From positions 1 through 10,801 of the forward strand of contig CAMLFK010000168.1 of the NCBI GenBank assembly GCA_946479255.1: a DNA stretch of 10,801 nt, read 5' to 3'. The notes beneath the pieces are model-generated. The model was not told the origin of the DNA, ran no database searches, and saw only the letters and a program-made list of their open reading frames with translations. Shown here in pieces: positions 1-8,256 of the stretch. This DNA is from an uncultured Oxalobacteraceae bacterium (lineage in GTDB: Bacteria > Pseudomonadota > Gammaproteobacteria > Burkholderiales > Burkholderiaceae). Position 1 is the stretch's first letter. The number at the start of each line of letters is the position of its first letter. A program made the position numbers and the translations under genes.

Positions 1-97
1 CTTCGATACCAGCCGCATCAAACACTTCTCGCATGTTCGTGAAATAACAAACTTGGTCAGTGCTTTCAAGGATTAGGTTCGCGCTCTGGCATCTCCG
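1..97 (-). other. Possible edge fragment of an unrecognised minus-strand ORF
   Basis: A minus-strand frame is open from just after a stop at 98-100 to the left edge. It reads ...LILESTDQVCYFTNMREVFDAAGIE, which looks protein-like. The only usual start codon is ATG at 32-34, giving at least 11 codons (MREVFDAAGIE) that run out of the window. No Shine-Dalgarno sequence precedes it. It could be the 5' end of a real gene, or an internal piece of a decayed one whose upstream part is lost. I do not recognise the family. Confidence 0.2.
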
Positions 98-417
98 TTA
101 ACCATTCGTTTGACAGCCCACTTGGCGTCCCGAAAATGAGGGAGCCCGAGAGGCATACACTACCATGCCGCCCTTCATCATCCTCGGCGACTGAACCTCT
201 GATGGCGACACCGTGATCGCCGCCTCTTGCCAGTGCCGGCATCTGGCTGGGGCGCCGTGAACGATGTTAGGTACGAGTGAGTGTAGTCCCGCGTCAATAA
301 AACCGCAGCCCTAGCTGTCCGAGTAAGGCCTCAGAAAACAACGGCCATGTTGGGTTGCTCCCGCTCCGCTTCTTCGACAACGCGTGACCTGGAAGCCCAT
401 GACCTTCCAGGTTCAAC

Positions 418-453
418 AAAGTTCACAAATGTCAGTTTGCCGGACCTGACCCC
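418..453 (+). repeat. Degenerate direct repeat, copy 1
   Basis: This copy starts aaagttcacaaatgtcag and ends in the core ccggacctgacccc. It aligns with 614-656, with 4 differences in the first 30 positions and an insertion in the other copy. The shorter core recurs at 479-492. It may be a remnant of REP-type or insertion-sequence end DNA; that origin is inference. Confidence 0.5.
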
Positions 454-478
454 GGCGCCACCTGCGTTCGTGACACAC

Positions 479-492
479 CCGGACCTGACCCC
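479..492 (+). repeat. Second copy of the repeat core
   Basis: An exact second copy of the 14-base core ccggacctgacccc, lying 26 bases after copy 1. Only the core is shared; the flanks differ. Confidence 0.45.
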
Positions 493-613
493 CGTTCCGT
501 GAACGTCGGTGTGATGCGGGTGGCACAAGGTTTGCAGGTCCAATGAAGTGTCCAACTGCCTATCCCGCGCGAACAATTTCCGCCCTGTGCTTGCACGATC
601 CCGAGCAGGCCAA

Positions 614-656
614 AAAGTTCTCAATTGTCAGATCGCCGGACCTCGTTTGTGACCCC
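614..656 (+). repeat. Degenerate direct repeat, copy 3
   Basis: This copy starts aaagttctcaattgtcag, continues with gccggacct and ends in gacccc, with about 7 extra bases splitting the core. It matches 418-453 over the first 30 positions with 4 differences. It ends 35 bases before the long inverted-repeat arm at 692. Confidence 0.45.
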
Positions 657-691
657 GTTTGCGCATGGTGCCGCAGGTTGCGGTAGCGCAG

Positions 692-750
692 ACGAGGCCG
701 TGTCCAAAACGGATGATGTTGGGAAAGGCTGAGGTATGAACATAATCAGG
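692..750 (+). repeat. Long inverted repeat, left arm
   Basis: This 59-base arm is the near-perfect reverse complement of 1472-1529. It differs only by a one-base indel and about three substitutions. It starts acgaggccgtgtcc and ends in aatcagg. It lies 4 bases beyond the stop codon of the minus-strand gene at 755-1408, so the two arms bracket that gene. No transposase is visible in the window. Confidence 0.8.
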
Positions 751-754
751 CGAT

Positions 755-1408
755 TCATAGTATCGACCAAGTGCCGCTCGAATTAGTTGAGCTGACGTCG
801 TGTTTAAGCCATTTGAAATTCCATGTACCATTATCTTTATATCCGATGACGAAGGCGCTCCCGCAAGCCTTTGTCCCAGCCCGCTTATAGCTCAGATGCC
901 TATCATCGTCATTCCAATAGAGGCCATCCCAATTTACGTCCGATATCGATAACTTTCGGCGATTTACGGGCGTGCGCCCCTCCATCATTTTAAGTTCCGC
1001 ATTGTCCCGCGCTTGTGACGACCCTGATTTATCGCTTAAATACGGTTGTTGGTAGGCGATGTGGGCCACCAACTCATCATTCGCGACGAAGCGGCACCCG
1101 TCCAGCATGCTAGTCAAGAAGTAGTTGCAACCGCTATTGTTAAGGTCGGCGAGCGTTACTTTTTCGACCTTGCACTGCATCCATGGAAGCCAATAAACTT
1201 CTTTGACGTCGGCTGAAGTGGGCTCATCATCGCCAAGATTGGTGAGGTCGTACCCTGGCTGCCCTCCGATGCGCTCGGTCGCACGAATCACCCTGATACC
1301 TTGAGGATTATCTGAACCGCCTTCCTGCCCCAGTTTTTTGTGTAGAGCAATGACGCCCATTGCATTAACGCCGTTCGCTGCCTTAATCGATGTCCAGAAG
1401 TTTGCCAC
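755..1408 (-). CDS. Uncharacterised protein with a CNF1/BLF1-like deamidase signature
   Basis: I do not recognise this 217-residue protein by name. The start is GTG at 1406-1408, preceded by a full AGGAGG Shine-Dalgarno sequence four bases away. There is no signal peptide or membrane segment. Residues 72-76 read YWLPW. Residues 97-116 contain FLTSMLDGC followed by VAH, so Thr99, Cys105 and His116 are spaced 6 and 11 apart. Deamidase toxins of the CNF1/BLF1 fold use a Cys in an L-S-G-C motif and a downstream His; BLF1, from memory, has Thr88, Cys94 and His106, spaced 6 and 12. Here the motif is LDGC. The C-terminal half (residues 153-217) is rich in Trp and Tyr. A glutamine deamidase or related cysteine enzyme, perhaps a toxin or secreted effector, is inferred and unproven. 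The gene is lower in GC than the core genes and bracketed by inverted repeats. No obvious immunity gene is nearby. Confidence 0.75.
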   Translation of the reverse strand: MANFWTSIKAANGVNAMGVIALHKKLGQEGGSDNPQGIRVIRATERIGGQPGYDLTNLGDDEPTSADVKEVYWLPWMQCKVEKVTLADLNNSGCNYFLTSMLDGCRFVANDELVAHIAYQQPYLSDKSGSSQARDNAELKMMEGRTPVNRRKLSISDVNWDGLYWNDDDRHLSYKRAGTKACGSAFVIGYKDNGTWNFKWLKHDVSSTNSSGTWSIL

Positions 1409-1432
1409 GGTGCCTCCTCATGTTTAGTGTCC

Positions 1433-1461
1433 AGTCTACCCTAACCCCTTCTTGCAAACAA
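1433..1461 (-). promoter_or_regulatory. Candidate promoter for the gene at 755-1408
   Basis: On the minus strand a TTGTTT box (1456-1461) and a TAGACT box (1433-1438) are separated by exactly 17 bases. They match the sigma-70 consensus at 3 and 4 of 6 positions. The expected transcript start is about 20 bases before the GTG. The promoter lies between the right inverted-repeat arm and the gene, so the bracketed unit would carry its own promoter. Confidence 0.4.
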
Positions 1462-1471
1462 CTTAACCTTG

Positions 1472-1529
1472 CCTGATTATATTCGTACCTCAGCCTTTCC
1501 CAACATCATCCGTTCGGACACGGCCTCGT
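1472..1529 (-). repeat. Long inverted repeat, right arm
   Basis: This 58-base arm is the reverse complement of 692-750 with a one-base indel and about three substitutions. Its first 22 bases (1472-1493) also pair with 1546-1567 with two mismatches, giving a local imperfect palindrome with a 52-base spacer. It lies upstream of the promoter of the gene at 755-1408. Confidence 0.8.
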
Positions 1530-1545
1530 TAGGAACGGCAGAGTT

Positions 1546-1577
1546 CTGAGGTACGAACATACTCAGGGGCCTCATAG
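1546..1577 (+). repeat. Third copy of the repeat, direct relative to 729-760
   Basis: This copy begins ctgaggtacgaacat and ends in catagt. It matches 729-760 in the same orientation with about 6-7 differences in 32 positions. In the left copy the last bases include the stop codon of the gene at 755-1408. Beyond it, 1578-1678 is AT-rich and shows nothing I can name. Confidence 0.6.
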
Positions 1578-1678
1578 TTGATCAGATAGTTTTATTTACT
1601 TTAGAGCCAAGCTAACAAAGAAATCAAAATATCGAGCGCCAAATCGTCCGCATGCATCAGCTAACAAGCCATCCCCAT

Positions 1679-1706
1679 AAAAAAGCCCTTGAAATATCAA
1701 GGGCTT
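1679..1706 (-). terminator. Rho-independent terminator of guaA
   Basis: A perfect 10-bp stem (1683-1692 with 1697-1706) with a four-base loop is followed on the minus strand by six T residues (1679-1684, partly overlapping the stem foot). It lies 73 bases after the guaA stop codon. It is the last element clearly belonging to guaA before the accessory region. Confidence 0.85.
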
Positions 1707-1779
1707 GGGATCCTACTTAGGTGTAGCGCACATCAGCTTAGTTGACGCCCCCCGCAATGCCGTGGACCTGCGGGCCAAC

Positions 1780-3390
1780 TTACTCCCACTCAATAGTCGC
1801 TGGAGGCTTACCGGAAATGTCATAGACTACACGGTTAATTCCGCGTACTTCGTTGATGATACGGTTCGACACCTTACCCAGCAAACTATGCGGCAGATGC
1901 GCCCACTGCGCCGTCATAAAGTCCAAGGTCTGTACAGCACGCAGCGCCACCACATACTCATAAGTCCGCCCATCGCCCATCACGCCAACCGATTTCACCG
2001 GCAGGAACACAGCAAACGCCTGGCTGGTCGCCTCATACCAGTTCTTCGGCGCCTCACCCGCATCGATCGACTCCAGCGCAGGCAGATCGCAAGGCGTATT
2101 GCGCAGTTCTTCAATAAAGATCGCATCAGCGCGACGCAGCAGATCGGCGAACTCCTTGTTCACCGCGCCCAGAATCCGCACACCCAGGCCAGGGCCTGGG
2201 AACGGGTGACGATAAACCATGTCATGCGGTAGACCCAGCGCCACGCCCAGCTTGCGCACCTCGTCCTTGAACAATTCACGCAGCGGTTCGAGCAGCTTGA
2301 GGTTCAGCGTTTCCGGCAGGCCGCCCACGTTGTGGTGGCTCTTGATGGTCTGGCCCTTCTTGCCCTTGCCCGCGCTCTCGATCACGTCCGGGTAGATGGT
2401 GCCTTGCGCCAGCCACTTGGCGTTGCTCAGCTTGCCTGCTTCAACCTGGAACACTTCCACGAATTCGCGGCCAATGATCTTGCGCTTGGCTTCCGGATCG
2501 GCCACGCCGGCCAGGTGCCCCATGAACTGGTCTTCCGCGTCGATGCGCAGCACCTTCACGCCGAGATTCTTGGCGAACATGTCCATCACCATCTTGCCTT
2601 CGTCCAGGCGCAGCAGGCCGTGGTCGACGAATACGCAGGTCAGCTGGTCGCCGATGGCGCGGTGGATCAGCGCTGCGGCAACGCTTGAATCGACGCCGCC
2701 CGACAGGCCCAGGATCACTTCATCGGTACCGACTTGCTCGCGGATCTTGGCGACGGCTTCGGAGATGTAGTCCGGCATGTTCCAGTCCGATTTGCAGCCG
2801 CAAATTTCGTGCACGAAGCGGCCCAGCATTGCTTTGCCTTGCACGGTATGCGTGACTTCCGGGTGGAACTGCACTGCGTAGAAGCGGCGCTCTTCGTCGG
2901 CCATGCCGGCGATTGGGCAGCTTGGGGTGTCGCCCATCAGCTTGAAGCCTGGCGGCATTTCCAGCACTTTGTCGCCGTGGCTCATCCACACTTTCAGCAT
3001 GCCGTGGCCTTCGTCGGTGACGAAGTCGTTGATGCCTTTCAGCAGTGCGGTATGGCCGCGGGCGCGCACTTCGGCGTAGCCGAATTCACGCACGATGCCG
3101 TTCTCGACCTTGCCGCCCAGCTGGGCTGCCATGGTTTGCATACCGTAGCAGATGCCCAGCACCGGTACGCCCAGTTCGAATACGGCTTGTGGGGCGCGCG
3201 GGGAGTCGCCGTCCAGGGTCGAGTTGTGGCTGCCCGAGAGGATCACGCCGGCGGCACCGTAGTTGCGGACGAATTCGTCGCTGACGTCGTGCGGATAGAC
3301 TTCAGAGAAGACGCCGGCGTCGCGCACGCGGCGGGCGATCAGTTGGGTGACCTGGGAACCGAAATCGAGGATGAGGATTTTTGAGTGCAT
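1780..3390 (-). CDS. guaA: GMP synthase (glutamine-hydrolysing)
   Basis: GuaA converts XMP, ATP and glutamine to GMP, the last step of guanine nucleotide synthesis in the cytoplasm. The 536-residue length is usual for the family. The N-terminal class I glutamine amidotransferase domain (about residues 1-200) shows the nucleophile Cys81 in GICYGMQ, and His176 and Glu178 in FHPE. The ATP pyrophosphatase domain follows, with the P-loop LSGGVDSS at 229-236. The C-terminal dimerisation domain is intact and ends in ATIEWE. The ATG at 3388-3390 matches the family N-terminus ([13 protein letters not shown]) but has no evident Shine-Dalgarno sequence. The gene lies 217 bases downstream of guaB in the same direction, with a REP-like palindrome between them, so co-transcription is possible but not shown. 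The 3' end is a known integration hotspot for genomic islands. Confidence 0.98.
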   Translation of the reverse strand: MHSKILILDFGSQVTQLIARRVRDAGVFSEVYPHDVSDEFVRNYGAAGVILSGSHNSTLDGDSPRAPQAVFELGVPVLGICYGMQTMAAQLGGKVENGIVREFGYAEVRARGHTALLKGINDFVTDEGHGMLKVWMSHGDKVLEMPPGFKLMGDTPSCPIAGMADEERRFYAVQFHPEVTHTVQGKAMLGRFVHEICGCKSDWNMPDYISEAVAKIREQVGTDEVILGLSGGVDSSVAAALIHRAIGDQLTCVFVDHGLLRLDEGKMVMDMFAKNLGVKVLRIDAEDQFMGHLAGVADPEAKRKIIGREFVEVFQVEAGKLSNAKWLAQGTIYPDVIESAGKGKKGQTIKSHHNVGGLPETLNLKLLEPLRELFKDEVRKLGVALGLPHDMVYRHPFPGPGLGVRILGAVNKEFADLLRRADAIFIEELRNTPCDLPALESIDAGEAPKNWYEATSQAFAVFLPVKSVGVMGDGRTYEYVVALRAVQTLDFMTAQWAHLPHSLLGKVSNRIINEVRGINRVVYDISGKPPATIEWE

Positions 3391-3500
3391 GGGGCGCTTG
3401 AGGAGTTTGATTGCTTAATTCGGACGGCTTGTTGCTGCTTTTTCAAAACCGTTTAGCTCATTCTTGGAACGGGATGTAACTCTGTTCTTATGTGCTATGG

Positions 3501-3525
3501 GTTCCCGCCTTCGCGGGAATGACGG
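3501..3525. repeat. REP-like palindrome
   Basis: TTCCCGC (3502-3508) pairs perfectly with GCGGGAA (3513-3519) across a four-base CTTC loop, followed by tgacgg. This is the widespread intergenic ATTCCCGC...GCGGGAAT type of repeat found in many proteobacteria. It lies in the guaB-guaA gap, where it may stabilise or attenuate the transcript; that role is inference. Confidence 0.75.
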
Positions 3526-3569
3526 CGGAGAGGCTAACTTAATTTTTTCGGCGGCAGCAACTGATGTGC

Positions 3570-3597
3570 AACGCGGCGAACTGGTCGCCGCGTTTTT
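3570..3597 (+). terminator. Strong hairpin with a T-run on the plus strand
   Basis: A perfect 10-bp stem (3570-3579 with 3585-3594) with a five-base loop is followed by TTTTT on the plus strand. It starts 11 bases after the guaB stop codon, but guaB is on the minus strand, where no T-run follows the stem. It could still weaken guaB transcription, or it could stop plus-strand antisense transcripts before they enter guaB. Confidence 0.5.
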
Positions 3598-3607
3598 GTC
3601 TGCTGTA

Positions 3608-5077
<1,470 letters not shown>

Positions 5078-5095
5078 CTATTGGCGCAAAAGCGA

Positions 5096-5101
5096 ATTAT
5101 A
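5096..5101 (-). promoter_or_regulatory. Likely -10 box of the guaB promoter
   Basis: A perfect TATAAT on the minus strand lies 27 bases before the guaB ATG, placing the expected transcript start about 20 bases upstream of it. No good -35 box is seen at the normal spacing. Activator dependence or a weak promoter is possible. Confidence 0.5.
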
Positions 5102-5163
5102 CAGAAGTTCCTGCCTTTCGTCTCTAAAAGGCCTCACAATCCCCGGCCGCTTACGAACATGCA

Positions 5164-5192
5164 TTGACAGTCAGGCGTTGCCGTGGCGAAAT
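5164..5192 (+). promoter_or_regulatory. Candidate promoter of the DUF4124 gene
   Basis: A perfect TTGACA (5164-5169) lies on the plus strand, and 17 bases later is CGAAAT (5187-5192), which matches TATAAT at 3 of 6 positions. A second option is TACACT at 5203-5208, but its -35 spacing is poor. The leader to the ATG at 5222 would be about 20 bases. Confidence 0.3.
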
Positions 5193-5221
5193 CTAAAGTG
5201 ATTACACTCGGAAACTTATAG

Positions 5222-5698
5222 ATGAACTTTTTAACAATCCCCCGCCTGATGTCAGCCGTCGTGCTGAGCCTGGCAAGCGGCGCCGCACTGGCCCAGTACA
5301 TCTGGATCGACGAAAAAGGCGGCAAGAATGTGTCTGACCGTCCGCCACCGACCTCCATTCCGGCCAAAAATATCCTGAAGGCGCCGGGCGGGACATTGCC
5401 GGCCGCTGCGCCGCCAGTCCCGGCTGAATCGGCAGCCGGCGGCTGGGCAGAGCGCGAGGCGGATTACCGAAAACGTTCTGCCGAAAAAGCTGAAGCCGAC
5501 AAGAAGCAGGCTGAGGCGTCGAAGCAGCAAGCCGAGAAAAAGCGCGCCTGCGATTCAGCGCGCGCGTACCAGGCGCAGGCCGCAACCGGCATGCGCTTCA
5601 TGCAGGCAGCACCAGGCGGCAGCCGAAGCGTGCTGACCGAAGAGCAGCGCACCCGCAACCTGGCCAAAGCACGCGAGGTGCTTGGCAAATGCAAGTGA
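5222..5698 (+). CDS. Periplasmic DUF4124 protein
   Basis: A 158-residue protein with a signal peptide at residues 1-24 ending in the cleavage motif ALA before QYIW. The DUF4124 core follows (about 25-52): an aromatic-rich strand YIWIDEKGG and then NVSDRPPP, typical of this widespread proteobacterial envelope domain. Residues 53-75 are Pro/Ala-rich, and 76-108 are charged and Ala-rich (K, E, Q), probably helical or coiled. Cys110 and Cys157 could form a disulfide in the periplasm. The function is unknown; the domain is often found in proteins that associate with the cell wall or envelope. It is divergent from guaB and convergent with rnfH. Confidence 0.85.
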   Translation: MNFLTIPRLMSAVVLSLASGAALAQYIWIDEKGGKNVSDRPPPTSIPAKNILKAPGGTLPAAAPPVPAESAAGGWAEREADYRKRSAEKAEADKKQAEASKQQAEKKRACDSARAYQAQAATGMRFMQAAPGGSRSVLTEEQRTRNLAKAREVLGKCK

Positions 5699-5753
5699 CG
5701 GCCGGCCAGGTTCCCGCCTCCGCAAATGACAATATAGGAGCCAACTTAAGAGG

Positions 5754-6044
5754 CTACGGATTCTTCCGCTCCGCCCTCTTACGGCGCGAATCCTTGGGAT
5801 CGGCAATCAGCGGCCGGTAGATCTCGATCCGGTCGCGCTCGCGCAGCACCGTATCGAGCGGCCGCTTTTTGCCATACAGCCCGACCGGCTGCACACTCAA
5901 ATCGATTCCCGGAACCTCGGCCATTGCAATGGCCTGTTCAATGGTGGTGCCGGGTGCCACCGTCAAATCCCGCAAGAACTCAAGTTCCGGCGTCGCATAG
6001 CACACCTGCACCTTGATCTCAGCTCCCGCCGTCTCAGCTGCCAT
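5754..6044 (-). CDS. rnfH: RnfH family ubiquitin-like protein
   Basis: A small beta-grasp (ubiquitin-like) protein of 96 residues with the family's core KVQVCYATPELEFLRDL near the N-terminus and the hallmark VGLYGKK...RDRIEIYRPL, then a basic tail (DSRRKRAERK). Its biochemical role is not settled; the name comes from linkage to rnf genes in some bacteria. I chose ATG at 6042-6044, which overlaps the end of ratA by 11 bases. An in-frame ATG at 6090-6092 would add 16 residues not typical of the family. Overlap with ratA suggests translational coupling, the same pairing as in E. coli. Confidence 0.9.
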   Translation of the reverse strand: MAAETAGAEIKVQVCYATPELEFLRDLTVAPGTTIEQAIAMAEVPGIDLSVQPVGLYGKKRPLDTVLRERDRIEIYRPLIADPKDSRRKRAERKNP

Positions 6045-6468
6045 ACACAGTCTCAGCCCGCTTGCAGAAAGAATCGACCATACTGTTTGCAATCATCCCG
6101 AACACCGGCCCGATCAGCTGTTCCAAAATCATGCTGGAAAATTCATAACGCAGGTCGAACTCTACCTTGCATGCGTCCGGCCGCAGCGCCTTGAACGTCC
6201 AGGTTCCGTCCATCATCTTGAAAGGCCCGTCGACCAGTTTCATGGTCATATGGGTCGGGCGGATGTTATGGTTGCGTGTGGTAAAGCTTTGCTTGACGCC
6301 ATGGAAGGCGATCTGCAGGCTGGCGACCAGGCTGTCGTCGGTCCGTTCCAGCACCTTGACGCCACCGCACCAGGGCAGAAATTTAGGATAATCCTCGACT
6401 TTGGCGACCAGATCGAACATCTGTTCTGCGCTGAAACCGAGAAATACTGTTTTGTGCACGACTGCCAT
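6034..6468 (-). CDS. ratA: RatA, START-like (SRPBCC) ribosome-associated protein
   Basis: A 144-residue START/coenzyme Q-binding-like protein. The family signature DYPKFLPWC is at residues 26-34, and the whole length is covered by the SRPBCC fold. In E. coli RatA was reported to bind the 50S subunit and block 70S assembly as a toxin, and the wider family (Coq10) binds ubiquinone; which role applies here cannot be told. It starts at ATG 6466-6468 with a weak Shine-Dalgarno sequence. It overlaps rnfH downstream and is divergent from smpB. This layout is conserved across proteobacteria. Confidence 0.92.
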   Translation of the reverse strand: MAVVHKTVFLGFSAEQMFDLVAKVEDYPKFLPWCGGVKVLERTDDSLVASLQIAFHGVKQSFTTRNHNIRPTHMTMKLVDGPFKMMDGTWTFKALRPDACKVEFDLRYEFSSMILEQLIGPVFGMIANSMVDSFCKRAETVYGS

Positions 6469-6480
6469 TGATCAACCGTT

Positions 6481-6489
6481 TGCTATGAT
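6481..6489 (+). promoter_or_regulatory. Extended -10 promoter of smpB
   Basis: TGCTATGAT matches the extended -10 form TGnTATAAT with one difference. No clear -35 box is present at the usual distance, as expected for extended -10 promoters. The transcript would start near 6496, giving a leader of about 37 bases. The site lies just before the ratA start, in the divergent gap of 64 bases. Confidence 0.5.
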
Positions 6490-6532
6490 GTTGGGTAAGT
6501 TACATCGTAGTTTAACCGAGCCGCCATATTTC

Positions 6533-6982
6533 ATGAGTATTGTTGACAACAGAAAAGCATTCCACGACTACTTCATCGAGGACCGATACGAAGCCGGCAT
6601 CGTCCTGGAGGGTTGGGAAGTTAAAGCCATCCGCGATTCGCGGGTGCACATCAAGGAAGCCTACGTGGTCGTGCGTGGCGACGAACTATTCCTGTTCGGC
6701 GCGCACATCACGGCCCTGAACACCGCATCGGCCTTTAGCCATCCGGAAGCGATCCGCACGCGCAAACTGCTGCTGCACCGCGCGGAGGTCGACAAGTTGA
6801 TCGGCAAGGTGGAACGCTCAGGCTACACGCTCGTGCCGCTCAATCTGCACTACAAGGGCGGGCGCGTGAAGTGCGAGATTGGCCTGGCCAAGGGCAAGAA
6901 GCAGCACGACAAGCGCGCCACCGAGAAAGAACGCGACGGCAAACGCGAAGTCGCCGCCGCGATGAAGGTGCACCGCCGCTAA
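6533..6982 (+). CDS. smpB: SsrA-binding protein SmpB
   Basis: SmpB binds the tRNA-like domain of tmRNA and brings it to stalled ribosomes for trans-translation. The protein has 149 residues, close to the family norm. It begins [23 protein letters not shown], with the conserved [15 protein letters not shown] at 20-34, an OB-fold barrel, GKKQHDKR at 121-128 and a basic C-terminal tail that decodes the empty A site. I chose ATG 6533-6535 rather than the in-frame ATG at 6401, which would add 44 residues antisense to ratA. It is divergent from ratA. Its TAA stop overlaps the stop of the convergent transporter gene by four bases. Confidence 0.97.
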   Translation: MSIVDNRKAFHDYFIEDRYEAGIVLEGWEVKAIRDSRVHIKEAYVVVRGDELFLFGAHITALNTASAFSHPEAIRTRKLLLHRAEVDKLIGKVERSGYTLVPLNLHYKGGRVKCEIGLAKGKKQHDKRATEKERDGKREVAAAMKVHRR

Positions 6983-8187
6983 TTTGATCTCACGGGGGAT
7001 GGCGCGGACGCCGTCCCCATCAAGCGGCTCAGGCGCCAGCAGGCGAAGCTGATCGCCAGCCCCACCGCCACCCCGGAAGCCAGCTTGAACGCACTGTCGA
7101 ACAGCAGCGGCGCCACCAGGCCCGATACCAGCGCGAACGACATCATCTGAATAAACGACAGCATCGACGATGCCAGCCCGCGGTTATCGGGGAACAGCGT
7201 CAGCGCGTTGACCTGAATGGCCGGCATGGCGACCGCCAGGCCGAAGGTATAGACCATCAGCGGCAGCACCGCCCACGGGATATCGGCCACGAACATGCTG
7301 GTGTAGGCGACATTGATGGCGGCGCCCGCACCCATGATGCCAAAGCCTATCCACATCATCTTGTTGGACCCGATGCGCGCCGCCGCTTTGCCGCCCCATG
7401 CCGAACCAATCACCATGCCGCTGATGAGCGGGATGAACAGCCACGCGAACGCGGTTTCCGGCAGGTCCAGGATCTGCATCACGAAGTTGGCGGCCGAGCC
7501 GATGTACAGCGACAGGCCGCCGAAGGCCATCCCGACGGCAAGCGCCAGCAGCAGGAACTGCGGCCGGCGCAGCACCATCAGGTAGTTGCGGGCGATGGCC
7601 GCCCCGTGAAAGGGGTGGCGCTGCTCCCTGGGCAGGCTCTCCGGCAGCCAGCGATACACCAGCAGGATCATCAAGGCGCCAAACACGGCCAGGAACATGA
7701 AGGTGGAGCGCCAGCCGAAGGTCACGTGCAGCCAGCCGCCCAGGATAGGCGCAATGGCCGGCGCCAGACCGAACACCATCATGATGTGCGACATGATCTT
7801 CTGCGCGTGCGCCTGGTCGTGCGAATAGCGGTCCTGCACAATGGCCTGGCCGATCACCGAGCCGGCACCGGCGGCCAGTCCTTGAAAGGCGCGGCAGATC
7901 AGCAATGCGCCGAAGCTTGGCGCGAACACGGCGCCAATTGAAGCCAGTGTATAGATAGTCAGCGACACCAGGATCACCGGGCGCCGGCCGAAGGAATCGG
8001 ACAGCGTCCCGTAGAACAGCATCATCAAGGCGAAGGTGAACAGGAAGACGGAGAGTGTCTGCTGCACCGCCAGCGGACCGACCGCGAACTCGCGCCCGAT
8101 CTCTGGAATGGAAGGCAGATAGGTATCGATCGCCAGCGCACCCACCATGCCGAGGCACGCCAAAATCACTGTCAACAATCGCTGCAT
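6979..8187 (-). CDS. MFS drug efflux transporter, Bcr/CflA family
   Basis: A 402-residue inner-membrane transporter with 12 predicted helices, of the proton-coupled 12-helix drug antiporter type. The first helix carries [10 protein letters not shown] (21-30), typical of Bcr/CflA members. Motif [12 protein letters not shown] is at 60-70, Arg99 in CRAFQG fits motif B, and [14 protein letters not shown] (140-153) fits antiporter motif C. Substrates cannot be read from sequence; relatives export chloramphenicol-type drugs, bicyclomycin or sulphonamides. It starts at ATG 8185-8187, 69 bases after lepB in the same direction, so the two may be co-transcribed. The last residues are encoded over a hairpin that lies just after smpB. 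Confidence 0.92.
   Translation of the reverse strand: MQRLLTVILACLGMVGALAIDTYLPSIPEIGREFAVGPLAVQQTLSVFLFTFALMMLFYGTLSDSFGRRPVILVSLTIYTLASIGAVFAPSFGALLICRAFQGLAAGAGSVIGQAIVQDRYSHDQAHAQKIMSHIMMVFGLAPAIAPILGGWLHVTFGWRSTFMFLAVFGALMILLVYRWLPESLPREQRHPFHGAAIARNYLMVLRRPQFLLLALAVGMAFGGLSLYIGSAANFVMQILDLPETAFAWLFIPLISGMVIGSAWGGKAAARIGSNKMMWIGFGIMGAGAAINVAYTSMFVADIPWAVLPLMVYTFGLAVAMPAIQVNALTLFPDNRGLASSMLSFIQMMSFALVSGLVAPLLFDSAFKLASGVAVGLAISFACWRLSRLMGTASAPSPVRSN
6995..7018 (+). other. Hairpin just after smpB, inside the transporter gene
   Basis: A 10-bp stem (6995-7004 with 7009-7018, one G-T wobble) with a four-base CGGA loop lies 12 bases after the smpB stop codon and within the 3' end of the convergent transporter gene. 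There is no T-run, so it is not a classical terminator. It may stabilise the smpB mRNA 3' end. Confidence 0.4.
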
Positions 8188-8256
8188 GCCCTACCCCGAT
8201 TTCTGCTCGAAACCGGTCATTCTACTGGGATTTGGCGATCCCTACCTGCGACGGGT

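Larger units (their letters stand above)
1..691. other. Gene-poor accessory stretch
   Basis: Apart from the possible edge fragment and short degenerate repeats, I see no credible gene here. Open frames such as 331-624 and 628-831 (minus) and a 58-codon frame at 66-242 (minus) lack a Shine-Dalgarno sequence and recognisable motifs, and the first two run through the repeats. No tRNA, integrase or transposase gene is visible. The base composition is more balanced than in the core genes to the right. This fits decayed or horizontally acquired DNA. Confidence 0.5.

Noticed and set aside
331..831. Minus-strand open frames of 97 and 67 codons
   Set aside because: They run through the repeats, lack ribosome binding sites and resemble no protein I know. 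The second overlaps the well-supported gene at 755-1408.
1461..1577. Integron attC site
   Set aside because: A sequence acttaac fits the RYYYAAC box and the region is palindromic, but no matching GTTRRRY box closes it and there is no integrase.
2734..3384. Plus-strand open frame antisense to guaA
   Set aside because: It is a shadow of the clearly conserved guaA frame, with a His/Ala/Val-rich translation and no motif.
6045..6092. Longer rnfH start
   Set aside because: The 16 extra residues overlap ratA coding sequence and do not fit the short N-terminus typical of the family.
6401..6532. Longer smpB start
   Set aside because: The 44 extra residues are antisense to ratA and are absent from the SmpB family, which begins at the chosen ATG.
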